From: JACCYJ01 sp038198775
GTDB taxonomy: Bacteria > Actinomycetota > Actinomycetes > Propionibacteriales > Nocardioidaceae
Length of the DNA: 64,000 nt
Direction: 5' to 3'
Assembly: GCA_038198775.1 (NCBI GenBank)
Contig: JBBPZV010000001.1
Coordinates: 1 to 64,000, forward strand
A model generated the notes under the pieces. It had not been told where the DNA came from, searched no databases, and saw only the letters and a program-made list of their open reading frames with translations. Shown here piece after piece: positions 26,070 through 34,796 of this stretch. Positions within the stretch are counted from its first letter, which is position 1. Every line of letters starts with the position of its first letter. The position numbers and the translations under genes were made by a program.

Positions 26070-28528
26070 GGTCTCAGCCTCTCACGTACGGTGACGGCCG
26101 CGGTGCTGGAGACCGCCGCGACCGGCTGCCGGGCGGGGACGCCCGAGCCGTCTCTTCGACCACCCGGCCCTGGCAGGTCGACCGGTGCGCCGCTGCCGGC
26201 GGCGCCGAGCGCCGGAGCGGCGCCGACCCAGGCCAGCAGCAGGGTGTCCTCGCCCCGGCGGAACCCATGGCAGCGGACGCCACCGGTCGCCCTGCCCTTG
26301 GCTGGGTACTCGCCGAGGGCGGTGAGCTTGACGGTGCCGTTCTGGGTGCCCGGGAGCGCGGCGCCGCTGCCCGCCACGGTCACGACCAGTGCACTGCTCG
26401 GGTCGGCGGATACGGCACCGAAGAAGACGGCGTGGGCGCGATCGGCAATCCTGATGCCGCCGACCCCACCGCCGGCCCGGCCCTGCGGACGCACCACAGC
26501 AGCGGGGAAGTGCAGCAACCTGGCGTCAGAGCTGACGAAGCAGAGCTCGTCGTCGGGGCCGGCGAGCTCGGCGGCCCCCACCAGCTCGTCACCGTCGTCG
26601 AGCCGGATGACGTCCCAGATGTCCTTGTTGGGCCGTTCCGGTGTCACCCGCTTCACGACGCCCCGCCGGGTTCCCAGCGCCAACCCGACCGAGTCCGGCT
26701 CGAGCGAAGCCAGGCACAACACTCGCTCCCCTGGTTCGAGGGCCAAGAACTCGCTGACCGGGGCGCCACCTTGCAGGTGTGGCGCGGAGGCGGTGGCCGG
26801 GAGCACCGGCAGGTCGAGAACGTCGAGCCGGTGCAGTCGCCCGCGGCTGGTGAGCGCGGCGACGGTGCCTCGTGCGGTGGCCGCCACCACCGAGACGACG
26901 ACGTCGTGACGGGTCCGCTCCGCCGCCGCGCCGACCGACCGGGTGCTGGTGCGCGCGAGCAAGCCGGTCGAGCTCAGCAGCGCCAGGCAGGGGTGGTCGG
27001 CCACCTCCAGGGGTGCCGTAGCCACCGGCTGGCCGGCGGACTCCAACAACACGGTGCGCCGCGGCGAACCGAACGCCGTCGCCACCTCTGCCAGCTCGTC
27101 GGAGACCATCGACCGCAACAGCCTGTCGTCTGCGAGGACCGCCTCCAGTTGCTCGATGGAGCTGCGCAGCTCGGTGCTCTCGGACTCGAGTTCGAGCCGC
27201 GAGAACCGTGTGAGCCGCCGCAGCGGCATCTCGAGGATGTAGCCGGCCTGCACGTCGGAGAGGTCGAAGACCGCCATCAGTCGGTCCCGCGCGCTCGCCG
27301 CGTCGTCGCTGGCACGAATGAGCTGGATGACCTCGTCGATGTCGAGCATCGCCGTCAGCAGTCCTTCGACGAGGTGCAGCCGGTCGACCGCCCGGTCCCG
27401 CCGGTGGCGGCTGCGCCGCCGGACGACGTCGAAGCGGTGCTCGAGGTAGACCTCCAGCAGCCGCCGGAGCCCCAGCGTCTGCGGTTGCCCGTCGACGAGC
27501 ACCACGGCGTTGATGCCGAACGTCTCCTCGAGTGGGGTCTGCCGGAAGAGCTGGTCGAGGACCGCCTCGGCCCGGAAGCCGTTCTTGACCTCGATCACCA
27601 GCCGCAGCGTGCTGTGGCGGTCGGTGAGGTTCTTGACGTCGGCGACACCCTGCAGTTTCTTGGCCTGCACCAGTGCCTTGATCCGCTCGATCACCTTTTC
27701 CGGTCCCACGTTGTACGGCAGTTCGGTCACCACGATGCCCTGGCGGCGCGTGGTGACGGCCTCGATGCGAGCGGACGCCCGCATCCGAAACGACCCGCGC
27801 CCGGACTCGTACGCCTCCCGGACCCCGGTCAGGCCGACGATCTTCCCGCCGGTGGGCAGGTCAGGCCCGGGGATGAACCGCATCAGGTCGTCCAAGGACG
27901 TGCCGGGTTCCGCGATCAGGTGGCGGAGCGCGGCCACCACCTCGACCAGGTTGTGCGGTGCCACGTTGGTCGCCATGCCGACCGCGATGCCGGACGCCCC
28001 GTTGACCAGCAGGTTGGGAATCGCAGCGGGCAGCACGCTCGGTTCGTACTCCCGGCTGTCGTAGTTCGCCCGGAAGTCGACGGTGTCCTCGTCCAGCGAC
28101 GCGGTCATCGGCAGCGCGGGGGCCGCCATCCGGCACTCGGTGTAGCGCATCGCCGCCGGCGGGTCGTCGGAGGAGCCGAAGTTGCCGTGCCCGTCGGCCA
28201 GCGGCAGCCGCATCGCCCAAGGCTGCACCAGCCGCACCAGCGCGTCGTAGATGGCACTGTCCCCGTGGGGGTGCAGCCGGCCCATGACCTCCCCGACGAC
28301 GCGGGCGCACTTCACGTGCCCTCGATCGGGGCGCAGGCCCATGTCGGCCATCGTGTAGAGGATGCGCCGTTGCACCGGCTTCAGGCCGTCGCGGGCGTCG
28401 GGCAGCGCGCGGGAGTAGATGACGGAGTAGGCGTACTCCAAGAAGCTGGCGCGCATCTCCTCGCCGACGTCGATGTCGACGATGTGCTCCTCGAAGTCGT
28501 CCGGGTCGGCGGTCCTGCTGCGGCCCAT
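26066..28528 (-). CDS. parC: Type IIA topoisomerase subunit A (topoisomerase IV ParC-like)
   Basis: The 820-residue DNA-cleavage subunit has YSVIYSRALPDARDGLKPVQ, HPHGDSAIYDALVRL and the active-site Tyr in AMRYTECRM (Tyr129). Breakage-reunion and coiled-coil segments follow, then a C-terminal beta-pinwheel. After RGVVKRVTPERPNKD, where gyrase carries its QRRGGKG GyrA box, no such box is seen, which favours a decatenating topoisomerase IV. ATG 28528 is preferred to GTG 28537 because AGGAGG lies 10 nt before the ATG but only 1 nt before the GTG. The last 60 residues are Gly/Pro/Ala-rich. Confidence 0.9.
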   Translation of the reverse strand: MGRSRTADPDDFEEHIVDIDVGEEMRASFLEYAYSVIYSRALPDARDGLKPVQRRILYTMADMGLRPDRGHVKCARVVGEVMGRLHPHGDSAIYDALVRLVQPWAMRLPLADGHGNFGSSDDPPAAMRYTECRMAAPALPMTASLDEDTVDFRANYDSREYEPSVLPAAIPNLLVNGASGIAVGMATNVAPHNLVEVVAALRHLIAEPGTSLDDLMRFIPGPDLPTGGKIVGLTGVREAYESGRGSFRMRASARIEAVTTRRQGIVVTELPYNVGPEKVIERIKALVQAKKLQGVADVKNLTDRHSTLRLVIEVKNGFRAEAVLDQLFRQTPLEETFGINAVVLVDGQPQTLGLRRLLEVYLEHRFDVVRRRSRHRRDRAVDRLHLVEGLLTAMLDIDEVIQLIRASDDAASARDRLMAVFDLSDVQAGYILEMPLRRLTRFSRLELESESTELRSSIEQLEAVLADDRLLRSMVSDELAEVATAFGSPRRTVLLESAGQPVATAPLEVADHPCLALLSSTGLLARTSTRSVGAAAERTRHDVVVSVVAATARGTVAALTSRGRLHRLDVLDLPVLPATASAPHLQGGAPVSEFLALEPGERVLCLASLEPDSVGLALGTRRGVVKRVTPERPNKDIWDVIRLDDGDELVGAAELAGPDDELCFVSSDARLLHFPAAVVRPQGRAGGGVGGIRIADRAHAVFFGAVSADPSSALVVTVAGSGAALPGTQNGTVKLTALGEYPAKGRATGGVRCHGFRRGEDTLLLAWVGAAPALGAAGSGAPVDLPGPGGRRDGSGVPARQPVAAVSSTAAVTVRERLRP

Positions 28529-28641
28529 GACCGGCACACCTCCTGGTGGACGGGAGTGGCTGTCGAGTCATTGTCGCCGTTGCTGCCGACACCACCGCGC
28601 AGGCACGCCTGCCCGTTCCGGGAGGTGCGCCCCCTGCCCCG

Positions 28642-30363
28642 TCAGCCGCCGCGCAGCTCGGGGAAGTCGTCCTCGCTGTACCCGTTGTGGTGCGGCCGCT
28701 GCGCGGACTCCTGCTCGCGCAGCTCGACCCGGCGGATCTTGCCCGAGACGGTCTTGGGCAGCCCCTGCGGCCCCACGAACTCGAGCCGCCGGACCCGCTG
28801 GTAGGCCGCCAGCGAGTCGCGGGCGTGGCGCAGTAGCTGCAGCGCGGTGTCGCGATCGGGCGCCCAGCCCGCGGCGAGTGCGACAAAGGCCTTCGGAACG
28901 GCCAGCCGGACCGGGTCGGGGGACGGCACCACCGCCGCCTCGGCGACCGCCGGGTGCTCCAGGAGCACGCTCTCCAACGCGAACGGGCTGATCCGGTAGC
29001 CGCTGGCCTTGAAGACGTCGTCGGCGCGGCCGATGTACGTCAGGTAGCCGTCGTCGTCTCGACGCGCCACGTCACCGGTGTGGTACAGCCCCTCCCGCAG
29101 CACTTGGGCGGTGAGCTCTGAGTCGTCGCGGTAGCCGGTCATCAGGCCGGCCGGACGGGGCGCGAGCTCCAGGCAGATCTCGCCCTCGGTGCCGATGTCC
29201 TCGGTGGCCGGGTCCACGAGAACGACCTCGTAGCCGGGCAGCGGCCGCCCCATCGCGCCCCGGCGCAGCGGTTGCTGTGGGGTGTTGCCTACCTGGGCGG
29301 TGGTCTCGGTCTGCCCGTACCCGTCTCGGACCACCAGCCCCCACGCCGCCTCGACCTGATCGATCACCTCGCGGTTCAGCGGTTCACCGGCGCTGACGAC
29401 CTCCCGCAACGGCACCGGATAGGCCCGCAGCTCCTGCTGCACCAGCATCCGCCACACCGTCGGCGGGGCGCAGAGCGTGGAGACCGGGGTCCGGGTCAGC
29501 AGCTCGAGCAGGCCGACCGGGTCGAACCGGGCGGTGTCGTGGACGAGCACGGTGGCCCCGGCGTTCCACGGTGCGAAGACGCTCGACCAGGCGTGCTTGG
29601 CCCAGCCGGGCGAGGAGACGTTGAGGTGTACGTCACCTGGTTGCAGCCCGAGCCAGTACATCGTCGACAGGTGGCCGACCGGGTAGGAGGTGTGCGTGTG
29701 CTCGACCAGCTTCGCCCGCGCCGTCGTACCGGAGGTGAAGTACAGCAGCAGCGGGTCGTCCCCACCGGTGTCGGTCCGGCCGTCCCAGGCCGGATGCGTC
29801 AGCGACTCCGAGTAGGCCAGCCATCCCGGCGCCGCGGCGTCGTCCCCTACTGAGATGCGCACACACGCCTGCGCTATGCCCTCGAAGCGCGCCGTGTCGT
29901 CACCGTGCGCAACGACCGCGGCGACCCGGCCGCGCGCGACCCGGTCCGCCAGGTCGGCCCTCGACAACAGCGTGGTCGCCGGGATCAGGATGGCTCCAAT
30001 GCGGATGCAGGCGAGGACCAGCTCCCAGAGTGGGATGCAGTTGCCGAGCACGAGCAGCACCCGGTCGCCCCTGCGGACGCCGCGCTCCCGGAGCCAACCG
30101 GCGACCTGGCGAGACGAGATGGCCATCTCCGCGTAGCTGCGGCGGGTCTGCGTGCTGCCGTCCGCGGTGAGGATCAGTGCGGTGACCTGCGGCTGGCTGA
30201 TCGCCAGGTGATCGAACCAGTCGGCCGCCCAGTTGAACCGCGGCAGGTCCGGCCAGCCGAATCCCGCCCGGGCGGCGTCGTAGTCCTCGCGGTGCGCCAG
30301 CAGCAGGTCGCGGGCCGCCTTGAACCGCGACGTGGCCGACGACTCGTCGTCAGCTTGGGTCAC
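28642..30363 (-). CDS. Acyl-CoA synthetase (AMP-forming, medium-chain type)
   Basis: The 573-residue ANL-superfamily enzyme activates a carboxylic acid as acyl-AMP and then acyl-CoA. The P-loop-like motif LLLYFTSGTTARAKLVEHTH, the A5 region RDGYGQTETTAQVG, the A8 hinge GYRISPFALESVLLEHP and the A10 lysine in PKTVSGKIRR are all present. The sequence and length resemble ACSM/MACS enzymes, so medium-chain fatty or aromatic acids are likely substrates. It lies 113 nt upstream of parC on the same strand. Confidence 0.87.
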   Translation of the reverse strand: MTQADDESSATSRFKAARDLLLAHREDYDAARAGFGWPDLPRFNWAADWFDHLAISQPQVTALILTADGSTQTRRSYAEMAISSRQVAGWLRERGVRRGDRVLLVLGNCIPLWELVLACIRIGAILIPATTLLSRADLADRVARGRVAAVVAHGDDTARFEGIAQACVRISVGDDAAAPGWLAYSESLTHPAWDGRTDTGGDDPLLLYFTSGTTARAKLVEHTHTSYPVGHLSTMYWLGLQPGDVHLNVSSPGWAKHAWSSVFAPWNAGATVLVHDTARFDPVGLLELLTRTPVSTLCAPPTVWRMLVQQELRAYPVPLREVVSAGEPLNREVIDQVEAAWGLVVRDGYGQTETTAQVGNTPQQPLRRGAMGRPLPGYEVVLVDPATEDIGTEGEICLELAPRPAGLMTGYRDDSELTAQVLREGLYHTGDVARRDDDGYLTYIGRADDVFKASGYRISPFALESVLLEHPAVAEAAVVPSPDPVRLAVPKAFVALAAGWAPDRDTALQLLRHARDSLAAYQRVRRLEFVGPQGLPKTVSGKIRRVELREQESAQRPHHNGYSEDDFPELRGG

Positions 30364-30464
30364 TCCCGAATCCTAGGATCCGGCGGTCAGCTGGTTGCGG
30401 TGGCCCGAAGCGCGGGAAGCAGTGGTCGATGCAACCTGTTGACCGGTCGGCGCGTCTGACGGGC

Positions 30465-30899
30465 ATGCGGAGATGGACTGTGGTCGCCGTGCTGGTGCTG
30501 GCGACAGCGTGCGGCACCGCCTCCTCGACGACCGGTGGAACGACGTCGGAAACCAGCAATCCGACGTCGTCGGGGACCAGCAAGGCGATGTCGTCGGGGG
30601 TGAAGGGCGTCACGACCGCCGGGCCGGCCTGCCCGGCACAGGCCGCCGAGAACCCGTGCCTGGACCGGGCGGTGCCCGCGTCGATCACGATCACCCGGGT
30701 CGGTTCGTCGGAGCCCACCGCCTCGGTCGTCACCGGTCGCGACGGCCGGTTCCGGCTCGATCTGACACCGGGGCGCTACGTTCTCACTGCCCGGCTGGTC
30801 GGATCGAGCCCCCTTGCGATGGTCCAGCGCCGCGACGTGACCGTGACCGCCGACTCGTACCGGGCGATGGAGATCCGGTTCGACTCCGGCATCCGGTGA
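30465..30899 (+). CDS. Small lipoprotein with carboxypeptidase-regulatory-like fold
   Basis: The 144-residue protein starts MRRWTVVAVLVLATAC, a lipoprotein signal with the lipid Cys at 16. A Ser/Thr-rich linker of about 30 residues follows. Then comes a beta-rich domain with TGRDGRFRLDLTPGRYVLTA, the shape of carboxypeptidase-regulatory/CnaB-like domains, and one Cys pair (PACPAQAAENPC). No enzyme motif is seen; a surface or envelope binding role is guessed. An upstream in-frame ATG at 30429 would bury the signal peptide. Confidence 0.7.
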   Translation: MRRWTVVAVLVLATACGTASSTTGGTTSETSNPTSSGTSKAMSSGVKGVTTAGPACPAQAAENPCLDRAVPASITITRVGSSEPTASVVTGRDGRFRLDLTPGRYVLTARLVGSSPLAMVQRRDVTVTADSYRAMEIRFDSGIR

Positions 30900-30907
30900 C
30901 GCAGAAA

Positions 30908-30953
30908 CTCGCGGCCCCCAGCGTCCCTGTGACGAGACGCTGAAGGCCGCGAG
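30908..30953. terminator. Two-way terminator hairpin between convergent genes
   Basis: The outer arms CTCGCGGCC (30908-30916) and GGCCGCGAG (30945-30953) and inner arms AGCGTC (30920-30925) and GACGCT (30936-30941) are all perfect. It fills the gap between the small lipoprotein gene and the convergent secreted-protein gene. Confidence 0.65.
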
Positions 30954-30971
30954 GTCAGCCCGCGAAGGGGT

Positions 30972-32696
30972 TCAGCGCAGCCGCAGCTGGAAGATGCGGT
31001 TGCCCCAGTTGCTGTAGCCGGTGCCGGCGTTGGGGATGTACTGGGTCGCCAGCCACACCCGGTTCGTTCCCGGGACGATCTGGCCGTTCGAGTAGTCGCC
31101 CCAGCGCCCGACGGACCCGTACTGCTTGGTCCCGGTGAAACCGTTGTCGGGGTACGCCCCTGCCGCCGCACGCCTGATCGGGCCGAACTTCGACCCCGGC
31201 GCCGCCGTCGAGTACGCCGCCGACAGGTAGGTGTCGCGGCCACCGAAGCTGAACGTCATCGCCATTGCCCCGTTGGGCGTCATGTTGATGTGCGGGTAGA
31301 GCAGGTAGAGGCCCTGCGCCGCCACGTATCCCTGCCGCATGATCCGCGTCTTGTTGTCCACCGAAGTCCTGGTCAGGTGGGGACGGACGACGAACCAGGC
31401 GACGCCGGAGCGGTCGGAGACGTCACCGGCAACGGTGACACCGGTGTTCAGGGCTCCGACCAGCCGGCCGTTGATGTACTGCACCTCCTGCATCGCGTCG
31501 AAGTCGGTGTCGACCAGACCGGTGGTCGGCTTGCCACAGCTGGCGCAGTAGCCACGCGGCGTCTGAGCGATCGGCGGGAACGAGTACCCCTCGGACCGGA
31601 TCACCCGAACCGACAGCCTGGGGTTGCGCTTGCCGGTGGTCACCGCCTTGCGGTGCGACACCGCCCAGACGGCCAACCGGTTGTCAGACGTGCTGTTGGG
31701 GTCCAACGAGGACATCATCCACTCGGCCGCCGACTTGCCGTACGTGTTGGCCGGCTGCACGTGGTACGCCGGCGCACCGGCGACCTGCAGGTTCTCGAAC
31801 TGCACCACGTTGGCCGGCAGCCGGGCGATCAGCTGCGACTTCGACACGACGTAGAGCTGGCTGCCGTTGAAGCCCACGTTCGAGAACTCGTTGGTGGTGA
31901 TGTAGACGTTGAACTTGTCCACGCCCATGATCGGGTAGTCGGCGAGGCATGGGCAACCGGCGTGGTTCTCGTCGCTGGCCGGGATCCGGTAGACCTTCCA
32001 GCGCAGCGCCGGGTTCGCCCTCCGGCTGACCGCCAGGTCGATGTGCGACTCGGAGAAGTTCCCCTTCTTGTTGAACTTGTACTCGAAGACCGTCGCGAAC
32101 CACCGGCGGCTGCTCGCGTCGTAGAAGACCCGTGGGTCGGAGGTGTTGGCTATGGGCCGCTCGCGAAAGAACGTGTTCAGATAGAACGGTCCGGTAACCG
32201 GGGTGCCGTTGCGCCGGTAGATGGCGCCGGTCACGTTGACGAAGTTGGCGACGTAGCCGTTGCCCGCGCCCAGGCCCTCGTCCGGCGGCTCGAGGTTGAA
32301 GCCCGCGGCGGCACGGTTCTGGATCGCGTCCACCCCGTCGAAGTTCTGCAGCACCTTGGTGTTCGCGGACTGCCGACCGAACTGGGTCCTGGTCGCGTGC
32401 ACTCGCGGTGGGCTGACGCGCTGTGACGAGCGGCCGTGCGGTCGGAGCACCGGCAGCGGGTGCTGCACGTGCCCCCTCACTCCTGCCGGGGGCGCCTTGA
32501 TAGTGGCCGGGCGAACCGTGCCGACCGGCCGGATCGTGTGATGCGTGGCTCGGGCGGCTCCGCCCGGTGTGGCGGCTCGGCCGGTGGCCTCGGAACGGAC
32601 TGAGGCGTCGGCGCCGACGGATACCGCCGACAGCGCACTCGCCGCCGCGACGGAGGCCGCGGCGGCGATCGCCAACCTGGTTCGGTGATGGGTCAT
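30972..32696 (-). CDS. Secreted protein of unknown family
   Basis: The 574-residue protein has a Sec-type signal peptide (hydrophobic AAAASVAAASALSAVSVGA), then a Pro/His/Arg-rich linker of about 80 residues and a large domain. That domain has repeated aromatic/Gly motifs: DEGLGAGNGYVANFVN, SDPRVFYDASSRRWFATVFE, MVGRWGDYSNGQ-type segments near the end, and paired Cys (GCPCL, GYCASCG). The blade-like periodicity hints at a beta-propeller, but I recognise no family or catalytic residues. ATG 32696 has GGGAG 7 nt upstream; the longer frame to 32906 would cross the divergent promoter region. Confidence 0.75.
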   Translation of the reverse strand: MTHHRTRLAIAAAASVAAASALSAVSVGADASVRSEATGRAATPGGAARATHHTIRPVGTVRPATIKAPPAGVRGHVQHPLPVLRPHGRSSQRVSPPRVHATRTQFGRQSANTKVLQNFDGVDAIQNRAAAGFNLEPPDEGLGAGNGYVANFVNVTGAIYRRNGTPVTGPFYLNTFFRERPIANTSDPRVFYDASSRRWFATVFEYKFNKKGNFSESHIDLAVSRRANPALRWKVYRIPASDENHAGCPCLADYPIMGVDKFNVYITTNEFSNVGFNGSQLYVVSKSQLIARLPANVVQFENLQVAGAPAYHVQPANTYGKSAAEWMMSSLDPNSTSDNRLAVWAVSHRKAVTTGKRNPRLSVRVIRSEGYSFPPIAQTPRGYCASCGKPTTGLVDTDFDAMQEVQYINGRLVGALNTGVTVAGDVSDRSGVAWFVVRPHLTRTSVDNKTRIMRQGYVAAQGLYLLYPHINMTPNGAMAMTFSFGGRDTYLSAAYSTAAPGSKFGPIRRAAAGAYPDNGFTGTKQYGSVGRWGDYSNGQIVPGTNRVWLATQYIPNAGTGYSNWGNRIFQLRLR

Positions 32697-32823
32697 TCCA
32701 CACTCCCTGATGCTCCGGCGCGAGACGAGGCGGCCGGAAGGGCGGCCGTCGACCCGCGGGGTTGAGGCTGGCTCTCGGCGGGCGTGTGTCTTCGCGTCAC
32801 AAGCGTCCTCGTCCGAGCAGGCG

Positions 32824-32847
32824 GACGCGGCCGAGAATGGCCGCGTC
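32824..32847. repeat. Perfect 9-bp hairpin in a divergent intergenic region
   Basis: GACGCGGCC (32824-32832) and GGCCGCGTC (32839-32847) flank a GAGAAT loop. The element lies between the divergent secreted-protein gene (start 32696) and the DUF5998 gene (start 32922). It is therefore better placed to act as an operator or leader structure than as a terminator. Confidence 0.4.
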
Positions 32848-32921
32848 GATGAGGGCTGGTCTACGCCGGTGAGCGCCGTCGTGTCAAGGGGTGGAGCGCG
32901 GTGCATGCAAGACTGGCGCCC

Positions 32922-33572
32922 ATGCCGGAGTCAACGCCTCACAGTCGGGCCCGCCGCGCGGCGGCGGTACGACCCGCCGGCGTCGACGCTCCGGACCGGG
33001 CCGAGGAGCTGCGGTCGGCGATCGAGGCCAGTGGCTACTACCCGAACGTGGTCCTAGACGGGGTCACCGCGGCACTGGCCGGTGAACCGGTCCGGTCCTT
33101 CGTCGTCCACCACGAGCCGACGTTCGACCGTGACGAGGTCCGCCGCCACGTCACCGTCGCCGCGCTCACCGGCTCCCGCCTCGTCGTGGGCCACACCGAC
33201 GAGAACGCCGCCGACGACCTGCTGCCCGAGCCGTACACAACCACCACCACCGAGGCGATCCCGTTGGCGGCCGTGCAGTCGGTGGTGGTGAGCCGCATGG
33301 TCGCCAACCCGGATCGTTTCGACGGGGGGCCGCTGCCGCGCGACGCCGCGAGCGAGGCCGTCGTCACCGTGGGGTGGGGAGCGGTCGGCCGGATCGAGCT
33401 GGAGCCGGCCGTCTGCAGCGACCCCGACTGCGAGGCCGATCACGGCTACTCGGGAAGCGTCTCCGCCGATGACTTCTCGCTGCGGGTGAGTACCGCCGCC
33501 GACGGCACCGGGGCCGTCGACCGGCTCCTCGCCTTTGCCCGGGACCTGTCCGCGGCCACCGCGCGGCGATGA
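32922..33572 (+). CDS. DUF5998 family protein
   Basis: This 216-residue soluble protein matches the actinobacterial DUF5998 family: AIEASGYYPNVVLDGVTAAL, then FVVHHEPTFDRDEVRRHVTV, and a Cys pair in CSDPDCEADHGYSG. The function is unknown. ATG 32922 was chosen because the longer frame from 32901 adds only eight poorly supported residues. Its stop overlaps the next gene's start as ATGA (33569-33572), so the two are probably translated together. Confidence 0.82.
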   Translation: MPESTPHSRARRAAAVRPAGVDAPDRAEELRSAIEASGYYPNVVLDGVTAALAGEPVRSFVVHHEPTFDRDEVRRHVTVAALTGSRLVVGHTDENAADDLLPEPYTTTTTEAIPLAAVQSVVVSRMVANPDRFDGGPLPRDAASEAVVTVGWGAVGRIELEPAVCSDPDCEADHGYSGSVSADDFSLRVSTAADGTGAVDRLLAFARDLSAATARR

Positions 33573-34705
33573 CGGCTGCTGCCGCCGCGAGCGTGCTGCC
33601 CCGGTACGGCGACCGCTCCCTGTCCGAGCTCCTGCCGGGGGTCGGCGCCGCCCTCGCGCTGCCCGGATTCGCCGACGCTCTGGATCTGCCGCAGGCGTCT
33701 CGTTACGTCGTGGTACTCGTCGACGGCCTGGGTTGGCAGCTGCTGGACCGGCATCGCGACGTGGCGCCCTACCTCGCCTCGCTGCTGGACGCGCGGCCGC
33801 CCCTGACATGCGGGGTTCCGTCCACCACCGTGACCAGTCTCACCTCGCTTGGCACCGGGCTGGTGCCGGGTCGGCACGGCGTCGTCGGCTACACCAGTCG
33901 GATCCCCCAGACCGGCCGCCTGCTCAACGCGTTGAAGTGGGACGGGCGGGTCGACCCGTTGGTGTGGCAGCCGCATCCCACCGCCTTCGAGCTCATGGAC
34001 CGGGCGGGGGCCGCCGTGACCGCGGTCAACCGCAGCTCGTTCGAGGGCACCGGTCTCACGGTTTGCAGCCAGCGTGGGGCCACCTACCTCGGCGCGGACA
34101 CTCCCTGGGAGCGGCTCTCGATCGTCTCCGAGGTGGCCAAGACGGAGCGTTCGATGACGTACGCCTACGAATCGACGCTGGACCACCACGGTCACGAGGT
34201 GGGGTGCGAGACCGAGGCGTGGGTGTCGCGGCTGGCCGATGTCGACACCGACCTGCTGCGTCTGCGAGCAGCGCTGCCCTCAGACGCGGTCATGGTCGTG
34301 ACCGCCGACCACGGGATGCTCGACATCGCTCGCGAGGACCGGTTCGACGTGGACGACCACCCGGAGCTGCTCGACGACGTGGTGCTGCTCGGTGGCGAGG
34401 CGCGGCTGCGCCATGTCTATTGCCGGGCCGGCGCCTCGGCGGACGTGGCGGCTCGCTGGGGCCTCCTGCTTGGCGACAACGCCACCGTCGTCACCCGCGA
34501 CCAGGCGGAGGCGCTGAACTGGTTCGGACCAGTCACACCGCCGGTTCGCCCCCGGATCGGGGACGTCCTGGTCGCTGCCCGCGGCGACTTCGCCACGTTC
34601 TCCCGGCGGCTCTTTCCCGTCGAGTGTTCGATGGCGGGCTTCCACGGGTCCCTGACCGCCGCGGAGATGCTCGTCCCGCTGCTGGTCGACGCTCCACGCC
34701 AGTGA
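33569..34705 (+). CDS. Alkaline-phosphatase-superfamily nucleotide pyrophosphatase/phosphodiesterase
   Basis: The 378-residue protein has the metal and nucleophile set of type I phosphodiesterases: VVVLVDGLGW (metal Asp), PSTTVTSLTSLGTG (nucleophile Thr), VTADHGMLDI (Asp-His metal pair) and a late His in MAGFHGSLT. The family hydrolyses phosphodiester or pyrophosphate bonds of nucleotides or phospholipids. No signal peptide is seen, so it is probably cytoplasmic. Its start overlaps the DUF5998 stop by four bases. Confidence 0.86.
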   Translation: MTAAAAASVLPRYGDRSLSELLPGVGAALALPGFADALDLPQASRYVVVLVDGLGWQLLDRHRDVAPYLASLLDARPPLTCGVPSTTVTSLTSLGTGLVPGRHGVVGYTSRIPQTGRLLNALKWDGRVDPLVWQPHPTAFELMDRAGAAVTAVNRSSFEGTGLTVCSQRGATYLGADTPWERLSIVSEVAKTERSMTYAYESTLDHHGHEVGCETEAWVSRLADVDTDLLRLRAALPSDAVMVVTADHGMLDIAREDRFDVDDHPELLDDVVLLGGEARLRHVYCRAGASADVAARWGLLLGDNATVVTRDQAEALNWFGPVTPPVRPRIGDVLVAARGDFATFSRRLFPVECSMAGFHGSLTAAEMLVPLLVDAPRQ

Positions 34706-34796
34706 CCGCCCCACCGATTCCCCGATGACCTCCCGGCTCACCATCCGGCTCCACGCGCCGAGCACTGCCCGCCGTCGCCTGCTCGACTGCCGTCAG

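Noticed and set aside
25961..28804. 947-residue plus-strand frame across parC
   Set aside because: Shadow frame; the parC frame on the other strand has every expected motif.
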